From positions 1-11,118 of the forward strand of contig JAPKDK010000079.1 in the NCBI GenBank assembly GCA_028872645.1: a DNA stretch of 11,118 nucleotides, given 5' to 3'. The stretch comes from Verrucomicrobiota bacterium (GTDB lineage: Bacteria > Verrucomicrobiota > Verrucomicrobiia > Limisphaerales > UBA1100). Below the pieces are notes generated by a model. That model searched no databases and was not told the origin of the DNA. It saw only the letters and a program-made list of their open reading frames with translations. Shown here piece by piece: positions 1 to 6,900 of this stretch. Every line of letters begins with the position of its first letter. The first letter of the stretch is position 1. The translations under genes and the position numbers were made by a program.

Positions 1-887
1 CCGCCGCCTTGGCTCGTGCCCATCGCAATGCCGAGCACTCCGTTTTGGCCGATCGCCATCGAGCCCGCCAATGCGGTCACTTCGCCATCGTTAATGACTT
101 CCAACGGTGCGTTCCATTCATCGGCAATGCGCAGAAACATCCCGCGCACTTTCTCCTCAAAATCCTCCGGCCCCACGCCGCGAAAGAGCGACGCCCACGT
201 CACGCGATTGTGCGAGTAGCAACCCGCCGCGCTGCCGCCGATGGCATCCACGCGGGGCAAATGCTCCGCCGCGCGCTTGAGCGAATCCATGATGCCCGCA
301 TAATGATAATCCGGATCCTCCTGAAAATAGGGATCCCACACAATCTCTTCACTGAACTTCACCTCGCCATCGATCACCGCCGCCGCCTTGCGATCGCTGC
401 CGCCCAAATCAAAACCAATCCGGCACCCATCAAGATTCCGCCCAATCGGCCGTGACTGAATATTTTCCGTCGGCAATGCTTCGCACGCAATCACTTCAAT
501 CGCGCGCCCGTTATTTTTCACGCCAATGACGTCATCATCAAATTTGCCAAATACATTCGTGCGATAATAATCCTGCAATCGCGCCACATAACTCTCCGCG
601 CCGCACAAATGAATCCGCCAACCACCCCGTTGCCACAACAAAAATTTCACCAACCGCTCCAAATGCCGAAAATTATTTTCCGCCAACGCGTGGCCCTCAG
701 CAAATAACACCGTCCGCGTGTGAAACACCGACCCATCCGCCTGTTCCAGCGCAATGCCGGTTTCCACCGGCGCGCCGCTATCACGCGCCGCCGCTTCAAA
801 AGCCCGATTGGCCAGCACCGCCGGACGGAAGGTGGGGTGCAGTTCAGGAACAAACTTCGGCTCAGGCAATAAATTCACTTCACTCAT
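1..887 (-). CDS. ROK-family sugar kinase-like protein with extra N-terminal region (3' end outside window)
   Basis: Reading the minus strand from the ATG at 887-885 gives 295 codons with no stop, so the C-terminus lies beyond the left edge. Residues 1-150 match nothing I recognise. From about residue 155 the ROK/actin-like ATPase fold begins: GFDLGGSDRKAAAV (about 158-170) corresponds to the phosphate-1 DxGGT loop, with S in place of the usual T. VINDGEVTALAG (264-275) matches the ROK catalytic NDxN/A region, with D267 as candidate general base. GIAMGTSQGG (286-295) matches the second phosphate loop GTGxGxG and runs into the edge. Known ROK proteins are sugar kinases (glucose, N-acetylmannosamine, fructose) or sugar-responsive repressors; an N-terminal winged helix would mark a repressor and I do not see one. 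The zinc-binding Cys cluster of ROK proteins is not evident in the visible part. The start overlaps the stop of the upstream hydrolase by 8 bases (ATGAGTGA), suggesting translational coupling. The substrate is unknown; no transmembrane segment or signal peptide is visible, so it is probably cytoplasmic. Confidence 0.8.
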   Translation of the reverse strand, partial: MSEVNLLPEPKFVPELHPTFRPAVLANRAFEAAARDSGAPVETGIALEQADGSVFHTRTVLFAEGHALAENNFRHLERLVKFLLWQRGGWRIHLCGAESYVARLQDYYRTNVFGKFDDDVIGVKNNGRAIEVIACEALPTENIQSRPIGRNLDGCRIGFDLGGSDRKAAAVIDGEVKFSEEIVWDPYFQEDPDYHYAGIMDSLKRAAEHLPRVDAIGGSAAGCYSHNRVTWASLFRGVGPEDFEEKVRGMFLRIADEWNAPLEVINDGEVTALAGSMAIGQNGVLGIAMGTSQGG

Positions 888-1845
888 TTTTTGGGGCGCG
901 CATCGTCTGTTGTTTCCCCAGCCAATGCAAGGCCGCGGCGGGGATAATTTCGTGGCCGCCCTGAAAAATTGTCACCCGCGCTGTGCCCGATTGCCGCCGG
1001 AACAACACGCGCTTTGCGCCGTAGGTTTTATCTACCAGTACTGCGTCGGTAATCGATTGGGGCACTTTGGCGGTGCAGACGAATTCCGAAATCTGTTTTG
1101 CGGTCAATCGATCTTTCGCCGCCGCCAACAAATTAAACGCCTCCAGCGAATGACTAATCGGCACGCTGCCGTTGTGCCCGTCGGTGATGCCCGCGTTGAT
1201 ATCCAGTGCCACGCCCTTCGCGCGGGCAAGGTACGTGATGGGCGAGCGCTTCCGCGCCTCCGCCTCCGCCTTCGTGCCGAGCAATGGCTTGCCGCCGAGT
1301 GACAATTCAATGTCGCGCGAATACTTGAGTTTCCGTTTCGAGGTTTCCGCATACCACTTCGTCAAATCAGAAATCGGCACCCACGCCGATATCCCCGCCC
1401 AAACCTCCGGTGCGCGCCCCGCCATCAACAACGCCGCGTAACCGCCGCCCGACGCGCCCAACAAATAAATTCGCGTTTCATCCACCGCCGCATTTTGCTT
1501 GGCATACTCCACCGCGCTGAGAATATCCGCCACCACCCGTTCCGACCCCGTCGCCTGCGGTTGCCGATTAGGCCCGCGAAAGTTTGGGTGAATGAAATTC
1601 CATTTGTGCTCAATGCACCAAGTCGCATACGGCGAGTTGTTCTGCCGGTAATCACTCGACCACGAATGCAGTCCCACCAACAACGGCCGCGGCTCGCCCC
1701 GAACCGTCGGCGCGAAAAACAACGCGGGCTGCTTTGAGTTGTCGACCTTGCTGAGATATTTGATTTCGCGAATCTCCTTCGGCCAACCCTTCGGTGCGGC
1801 GGAAACAGAAATAGCCAACCCAACAAATACAACGAACAATTTCAT
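880..1845 (-). CDS. secreted alpha/beta hydrolase, prolyl-oligopeptidase/esterase-like
   Basis: A protein of 321 residues. The N-terminus MKLFVVFVGLAISVSAAP is a short Sec signal peptide, with cleavage likely after SVSA or SAA, so the product should be periplasmic or secreted. The mature part is an alpha/beta hydrolase of the S9/acetyl-xylan-esterase-like type: LLVGLHSWSSDY (55-66) is the oxyanion strand-loop, GASGGG (130-135) is the nucleophile elbow with Ser132, ITDGHNGSVPISHS (220-233) supplies the acid (probably Asp222) in the S9-like D-x(5)-VP context, and GGHE (296-299) supplies His298. The full triad and normal length argue for an active esterase or peptidase; the substrate cannot be read from sequence. 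The open frame continues upstream to 2340, but that extension lacks a signal peptide and lies antisense to the Rieske gene, so I start at 1845, where the signal peptide begins. No good Shine-Dalgarno is visible there. A terminator-like hairpin sits 30 bases before the start. The stop overlaps the ROK gene. Confidence 0.85.
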   Translation of the reverse strand: MKLFVVFVGLAISVSAAPKGWPKEIREIKYLSKVDNSKQPALFFAPTVRGEPRPLLVGLHSWSSDYRQNNSPYATWCIEHKWNFIHPNFRGPNRQPQATGSERVVADILSAVEYAKQNAAVDETRIYLLGASGGGYAALLMAGRAPEVWAGISAWVPISDLTKWYAETSKRKLKYSRDIELSLGGKPLLGTKAEAEARKRSPITYLARAKGVALDINAGITDGHNGSVPISHSLEAFNLLAAAKDRLTAKQISEFVCTAKVPQSITDAVLVDKTYGAKRVLFRRQSGTARVTIFQGGHEIIPAAALHWLGKQQTMRAPKNE

Positions 1846-1875
1846 GCGCCAAGTGTGGCACGACTGATGTAAGGC

Positions 1876-1909
1876 AAAAGAAAAAACGGCGGGAGAGACA
1901 CGCTCCCGC
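1876..1909 (-). terminator. rho-independent terminator-like hairpin in the hydrolase leader
   Basis: On the minus strand a perfect 7-bp stem (GCGGGAG 1909-1903, loop 1902-1896, CTCCCGC 1895-1889) is followed two bases later by TTTTTTCTTTT (1886-1876). This is the layout of an intrinsic terminator acting on leftward transcription. It ends 30 bases upstream of the hydrolase ATG at 1845. It may stop read-through from the DUF1501/DUF1549 operon, or be an attenuator in the hydrolase-ROK leader. On the plus strand there is no T-tract after the hairpin, so it should not affect Rieske transcription. Confidence 0.6.
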
Positions 1910-1962
1910 GCGTCCCTACCAATGAGCTTCCGTCCACTCACGATTCCCGTTACCCTCCCGCC

Positions 1963-2328
1963 GTGGCGCGTATTCGCATTGCAGCAGCAGAAGAATTCGA
2001 GGAGGGGAAAACTATCACGTTTTCCTTCACGCGCGATAACCGCCCGCAGGAAGGGTTCGTCGGCCGCTTCAAAGGCAAACTCTTCGCCTACGAAAACACC
2101 TGCCGTCACATTCCTCTCACACTGGATTACGGCGACAACCGTTTCTTTGATTCCAAAGGCAAAACCCTCATCTGCCAAACCCACGGCGCAGTCTACGAAC
2201 CCGACACCGGCCTCTGCGTCCGCGGCCCCTGCGCGGGGGCAAGTTTGTTTGCGCTGAAAATTGTTGAGGAGGACGGTGCGGTTTGGTTTGAGGGAGGGAC
2301 GTGTTCCCCCTCGTCCCAAACTGAATAA
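1963..2328 (+). CDS. Rieske [2Fe-2S] ferredoxin-type protein
   Basis: A 121-residue single-domain Rieske protein, the only plus-strand gene. The two cluster-binding boxes are present: C47-R-H49 (in ENTCRHIPL) and C71-Q-T-H74 (in CQTHGAVYEP), giving the two Cys and two His ligands. Box 1 lacks the extra Cys of the cytochrome bc1 Rieske disulfide, so this resembles the soluble ferredoxin/nitrite-reductase-small-subunit type. The boxes are separated by 21 residues, longer than the 15-17 common in oxygenase ferredoxins. A second Cys pair, C85 and C90 (GLCVRGPCAGA), follows box 2. No signal peptide or membrane helix is seen, so a cytoplasmic electron carrier is likely; no redox partner is encoded nearby. 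The start is GTG at 1963; there is no in-frame ATG upstream and no clear Shine-Dalgarno. The last 11 residues (GGTCSPSSQTE) go beyond the Rieske fold and overlap an inverted repeat. It is divergent from the hydrolase and convergent with DUF1501 A. Confidence 0.88.
   Translation: MARIRIAAAEEFEEGKTITFSFTRDNRPQEGFVGRFKGKLFAYENTCRHIPLTLDYGDNRFFDSKGKTLICQTHGAVYEPDTGLCVRGPCAGASLFALKIVEEDGAVWFEGGTCSPSSQTE
2296..2317. repeat. inverted repeat over the 3' end of the Rieske gene
   Basis: GGGACG (2296-2301) and CGTCCC (2312-2317) are inverted around a 10-base C-rich loop. It lies inside the last codons of the Rieske frame, before the stop at 2326-2328. It may be the first of two hairpins at the convergent gene ends or part of a dispersed repeat; there is no T-tract. 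Confidence 0.4.
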
Positions 2329-2334
2329 CGAAAT

Positions 2335-2354
2335 GGGCAAGGTGGAACTTGCCC
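2335..2354. terminator. hairpin between convergent Rieske and DUF1501 A genes
   Basis: GGGCAAG (2335-2341), six-base loop, CTTGCCC (2348-2354): a perfect 7-bp stem lying between the Rieske stop (2328) and the DUF1501 A stop (2368-2370). Read leftward it is followed by ATTTCGTTATT, a weak T-rich tract; read rightward it is followed by CTCCCCTTA. A bidirectional terminator is likely from position, but neither tail is strong, so a dispersed palindrome is also possible. Confidence 0.45.
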
Positions 2355-2367
2355 CTCCCCTTACGCG

Positions 2368-3825
2368 TTAGGCTAACACGCCCTTCACAACCTTACCGTG
2401 CACATCGGTCAGCCGATATTTGCGGCCTTGGAATCTATAAAACAATCGTTCGTGGTCGAAGCCGAGTTGGTGGAGGATGGTGGCTTGGAGATCGTGGACA
2501 TGCACTTTGTCTTCGGCGACTTTGAAGCCGAGCTCGTCGCTGGCACCGTGGGTGATGCCGCCTTTCACGCCGCCGCCGGCCATCCATTGGGTGTACACAT
2601 CCGGATAATGATCGCGACCGAGCACTTTACTCTTTGCCGTGCGGCCTTCGCGGAAGGGCGTGCGTCCAAACTCGCCGCCCCACACGATGAGCGTTTCGTC
2701 GAGCAACCCGCGCTGTTTGAGGTCACGGATGAGCGCCGCCACGGGCTTGTCCATCGTCTTGCATTTGTCGCGCAGACCTTTGCCGAGGCCGGTGCCCACG
2801 CCAGTGCCGTGGAAATCCCAACCCCAATCGAAGAGGTGCACAAAGCGCACGCCCTTTTCCACGAGCCGCCGCGCAAGCAAAATGTTGTTGGCCAAACTGC
2901 CCGCACCGGGCTTGGCGTCGTAAGCATCGAGGATGTGCTTGGGCTCCTTGGAAATATCCATCACCTCCGGCACGCTCGCCTGCATTCGAAACGCCATTTC
3001 GTATTGCGCGATGCGCGTGAGCGTTTCGGGGCTGCCGAGTTCCGCGGCTTGAAGGCGATTCAAATCATTGAGCGCGTCGAGGCTTTTGCGGCGCAGCTCG
3101 CGGCTCATTCCTTTGGGATTGGAAACATACAAAACCGGATCACCCTTTGATCGACATTGCACGCCCTGAAACACGCTCGGCAAAAATCCGTTGCCAAAAG
3201 AATTTTTGCCGCCATTGGGCTGCACGCCGCTGGAAATCAACGCCACGAATCCTGGCAGATTTTGGTTTTCGCTGCCCAACCCGTACGTCACCCACGACCC
3301 CATACTCGGCCGCCCCTCGCGCGCGCTGCCGGTGTACAGCAACAACTCCGCGGGCGCGTGATTAAACTGGTCGGTCGTCATCGATTTGATGAACGCGATG
3401 TCGTCTGCCTGTTTCGCCAATTCCGGCAGCGCGTCACTCAGCCACGCGCCGCCTTGGCCGTGCTGCGCGAATTGGTGCGGCGTGCCCATCAGCTTCGGCA
3501 CGCCCGAGGTGAAGGCAAACCGCCGCCCCTTCAAAAATTCATCCGGACAATTCTGCCCCTCGCGCTTCACCAATTCCGGTTTGTAATCAAACAAATCCAA
3601 TCCCGGAGGCGAGCCGGTCATGTGCAGATAAATCACACTCTTCGCCTTAGGCGCAAAATGCGGCTGGCGCGCGCGTAACGGCTGAATCGGATCAAACCTC
3701 ACATCGGCCCGCGCGGTGCCGCCGCTCATCAACGACGCAAACGCCGCCGCGCCCAGCCCCATACTTGCCTCGCCCAAAAATTGCCGCCGCGTGCGGTGTT
3801 GCAGTTGTTCGTGTTGCAAGTTCAT
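2368..3825 (-). CDS. DUF1501 protein, Tat-exported (copy A)
   Basis: A 485-residue DUF1501 protein. The N-terminus has a twin-arginine signal, TRRQFLGEA (R13, R14), a hydrophobic stretch MGLGAAAFASLM (22-33) and an Ala-rich cleavage region (TARA, 37-40), so it should be exported folded by Tat. Family landmarks follow: HFAPKAKSVIYLHM (56-69), LDLFDYKP (77-83), FDWGWDFHG (332-340), VWGGEFGRTPF (381-391), GRDHYPD (403-409), HVHDLQATILHQLG (442-455) and a C-terminal YRLTDVHGKVVKG. DUF1501 is regarded as related to the alkaline-phosphatase/sulfatase fold; the conserved Asp/His/Glu (D337, H339, E385, D405, H406, H444) could bind metal, but no reaction is established. It follows a DUF1549/DUF1553 gene, as is typical. 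A longer frame starting at 3888 begins inside an inverted repeat and adds the repeat-encoded peptide LAGKMPAA, so I use the ATG at 3825, which restores a normal Tat N-terminus. No strong Shine-Dalgarno is visible. Confidence 0.9.
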   Translation of the reverse strand: MNLQHEQLQHRTRRQFLGEASMGLGAAAFASLMSGGTARADVRFDPIQPLRARQPHFAPKAKSVIYLHMTGSPPGLDLFDYKPELVKREGQNCPDEFLKGRRFAFTSGVPKLMGTPHQFAQHGQGGAWLSDALPELAKQADDIAFIKSMTTDQFNHAPAELLLYTGSAREGRPSMGSWVTYGLGSENQNLPGFVALISSGVQPNGGKNSFGNGFLPSVFQGVQCRSKGDPVLYVSNPKGMSRELRRKSLDALNDLNRLQAAELGSPETLTRIAQYEMAFRMQASVPEVMDISKEPKHILDAYDAKPGAGSLANNILLARRLVEKGVRFVHLFDWGWDFHGTGVGTGLGKGLRDKCKTMDKPVAALIRDLKQRGLLDETLIVWGGEFGRTPFREGRTAKSKVLGRDHYPDVYTQWMAGGGVKGGITHGASDELGFKVAEDKVHVHDLQATILHQLGFDHERLFYRFQGRKYRLTDVHGKVVKGVLA

Positions 3826-3839
3826 TGGTTGGTTTAATT

Positions 3840-3902
3840 GTGCTGCCGGCATCTTGCCGGCAAGGTTGGCTCTTTCTTCTGCCGGCAAGATGCCAGCAGC
3901 AC
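3840..3902. repeat. near-perfect 23-bp inverted repeat filling the gap between two operon genes
   Basis: The left arm 3840-3862 and right arm 3880-3902 are inverted copies differing at one base (3847/3895), around a 17-base loop. In the minus-strand transcript the odd pair becomes G-U, so RNA could form a continuous 23-bp stem. Each arm is itself a small palindrome (GCCGGC, 5 bases, GCCGGC in the left arm; GCCGGC/GCCAGC in the right). It starts one base after the stop codon of the upstream gene and ends 14 bases before the ATG of DUF1501 A. Read as protein it gives LAGKMPAA, a pseudo-peptide typical of dispersed repeats in Verrucomicrobiota as I recall them. Possible roles are mRNA processing, stabilisation, or tuning of the downstream gene. 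Confidence 0.85.
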
Positions 3903-3903
3903 T

Positions 3904-6900
3904 TTAACGTTTCATAAACATTTCATCCAAATTCAAAATCACATTGCCGACCACCGTCCACGCCGCGAGTTCCTCCGCCTTCATTCCCACAGGCAACGGG
4001 CCGAGCGGGTCGGTGGCCATCAGCTTGGCGGCAGCGGGGTCTTTTTTATAATCGGCGAGCAACTCGGTGTAGAGCGTGACCAGTCGGTTTACTTCCACCC
4101 GCTTTGGGGTGCGCGCGAGGCAGAGCTGTAGGCCAAACGAAACGCGCTCGGCCGGCGAGGCGCCGCCATCTTTCACCATGCGGCGGGCAAGCGCCTGCGC
4201 GGCCTCAACATAAACGGGGTCATTCATTGTCACCAACGCTTGCAACGGCGTGTTGGTCGGCACGCGGCGCACGGTGCACACGTTGCGGTTCGGCGCATCG
4301 AAGGTGGCCATCGAGGGGTATGGATTTGTGCGGCGCCAGTTCGTGTATAAACCGCGCCGATATTTGTCCTCGCCCGCGCTGGTTTGCCAATCGATGCCGC
4401 TGCCGAAGGCGGCTTTTACGCCGAGGTTGGGTTGGTACGGCTTCACCGGCGCGCCGTACATTTTTGGGCTGAGCAAGCCGCTGACGGCAAGTGCTTGGTC
4501 GCGCACCATCTCGGCGGACAACCGCAGCCGCGGGCCGCGCGCGAAAAAGCGATTAGCGGGGTCATTTTCAATTTGCGCGGCCGTGGTGCGCGCGGATTGG
4601 CGATACGCGGCACTGGTGACGAGCAGTTTCACAAAGGCCTTGGTGTCCCATTTCAATCGCACTATTTCCGTGGCCATCCAATCAAGCAATTCTGGATGCG
4701 TGGGTAGTTCGCCTTGCGAGCCGAATTCCTCGCTCGTCCGCACGAGGCCGTTGCCGAAAATGGATTCCCAATAGCGATTGGCAATCACGCGGGCGGTCAG
4801 CGGATTGCGCTCGTCCATCAACCAATTTGACAACGTGAGCCGGTTGATTTTATTGTCCGCCACCGCCACTGCAAACACCGCCGGCACACCCTCGCTCACG
4901 CGCCCTTCCTTCACCTGATAATTTCCACGCACTTGAATATGCGTCTCGCGGCCCTTGGCCAACTCGCGCATCACCGGCACGCTGGTGGCGGCTTTCATTC
5001 CGGCGAGTTTTTTCTTGGCCGCCGCGAGTTCGGTTGCCTTCGCTTTTGTCCTGGGGTTGTTGGCGGCGAAAAAATCCTTGAGCTGTTTGGTTTGTGCCGC
5101 CGTGCGTGTGGCGGACGGAACGCGCAAGACAGCGAACACGCCTTTCGGCAGAGCTTGCTCGATCGGCGCCAATCCACCCGTCACCATCGCGACTACCACT
5201 TTTGTTTCCTTAAAATCTTTGATGGCAAATTCCAGCGTATCACCCGCCTCAATCGTCAACGACTTGTCCAAACGCAACAGTCCGTCCACCGTTGGATGCG
5301 GCACGCGCACGAAGGGCAACACACGCGCGCCATCGAGCTCGTACGCTACGCTGGGATTGAAGATCTTGTTCGATTCCTGTTTCCAAATCACATTGCGATT
5401 CGCATCGAGCACCTCAACGCGATGCACCTTGAGCCGCTGCGGGGTGTTGGCCTCGAGCCGGTTCCACAGCATCAGTTTTTCAATCGGCACTTCCGCGCCG
5501 AGATCCACTTCCCACCACGGATTATTTTCCTGCGCGGTGTGCGTCACGGATTTATTTGCAAAAATGCCATTCGTGTTGCTGTCGTTGCCATACGTCGCCG
5601 GACCAGCAAACGCCGTGCTGCTCTGCGTGGCTTTTCCCTTGGGCGCGACGTTTTTGCCATTGCTGAAAACCTGCACTTCGGCGAGATGCAGATACACTCC
5701 GTTGCCCACATTCGTCACGCGCACGAAGCGGCCGTTGAGATTTTTTTTGCCTTTCGGGCGCAGCTTAAGCGTCAGTCGTTCTTCGAGCTTACCCACGCCC
5801 TTCACTTGCACGCCCCTAATTTTTTGTGCCAGCGGTTTTGCTGACAGACCCTTGCCCGCCAGCACTTCCGTTTGCAGCAACTTTGGGGTCACCGGTTTTT
5901 CAAACGCCGCCGCCCACGCCGGAAAGCCATCCATTGCCGTGGTCTTGAGTGCGTCCAGTTCCTTTTGTAGCGCGGTGACTTTGTTTTCCAATTCAACTTT
6001 TTGCTGCTTCTGCGCTTCGGTGAAAATACTCATCAACGGCGCTTCATTGCGTTTATCGCTGTCCTCCGAATTATTGAAAATGGCGAACATTTGAAAATAT
6101 TCCTTTTGGCTGAGCGGATCATACTTGTGATCGTGGCATTGGGCGCAGGCGAGGGTGGTGCCCATCCACGTGGCCATCGTCGTGTTCACGCGGTCGACCA
6201 CGGCGACGTTGCGAAACTCCTCATCGTCGGTGCCGCCTTCGCTGTTGGTTTGGGTGTTGCGATGGAAGGCGGTGGCGACGAGTTGGGCGGGAGTGGGCGT
6301 GGGCAGCAAATCGCCGGCGAGTTGGTCGCGAGTAAATTGGTCGAAAGGTTGATTGCGGTTGATGGCGCGAATGACCCAATCGCGATACGCCCAAATGGTA
6401 CGGGGCGGGTCGTCGGCATAGCCTGCGCTGTCGGCATAACGCGCGAGGTCCAGCCATTGGCGCGCCCAATGTTCGCCGTAAGTCGGCTTGGCGAGGAGAC
6501 GGTCGATGAGTTTGGAGTGAGCATCGGGCGATTTGTCGGCAATGAACACCTTCACTTCAGCGGGCGTGGGCGGCAGTCCGGTGAGATCCAGCGACACTCG
6601 GCGGATGAGGGTGTACTTGTCGGCCTCGGCGGAAGGCTTCCACCCGCGCTGCTCCAATGCCGCAAGGATAAAACGGTCCACCGCATTGCGGCTCCACTTT
6701 GTGTCGGCCACCTTCGGCAACGCCGCGCGTTTCGGCCGCACGTACGCCCAGTGTGGTTCGTACTCCGCGCCTTCGGCCACCCATTGTTTCAACGTCGCCT
6801 TTTGCGCCGCCGACAGTTTCAGCTTCGATTCCGGCGGTGGCATTCGTTCATCCGCGTCGTCCGTGAAAATCCGATACACCAATTCACTCTCCACCACATC

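Noticed and set aside
9..455. Plus-strand open frame of 148 residues at the left edge
   Set aside because: Antisense to the ROK-like gene, which has recognisable kinase motifs in the opposite frame; His/Arg-rich with no motif.
1846..2340. Upstream extension of the hydrolase frame to give a 486-residue protein
   Set aside because: The added 165 residues are antisense to the Rieske gene, cross the terminator-like hairpin, and place a clear signal peptide (MKLFVVFVGLAISVSAA) in the middle of the protein.
2398..3150. Plus-strand open frame of 250 residues antisense to DUF1501 A (and a similar one at 7233-8087 antisense to DUF1501 B)
   Set aside because: The two resemble each other (both begin MHIG) only because the DUF1501 genes opposite them are paralogues; no recognisable domain or ribosome site.
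3840..3902. Intrinsic terminator between copy A and DUF1501 A
   Set aside because: The stem is long, but no T-tract follows it on the minus strand (AATTAAACC) and the next operon gene starts 14 bases later, so full termination seems unlikely.
4955..6094. Plus-strand open frame of 379 residues, with others at 4933-5844 and 6001-6969
   Set aside because: They lie fully antisense to the well-supported copy A gene, show no family motifs, and are low-complexity Ala/Arg/Ser/Phe-rich as expected of reverse-frame reading in GC-rich codons.
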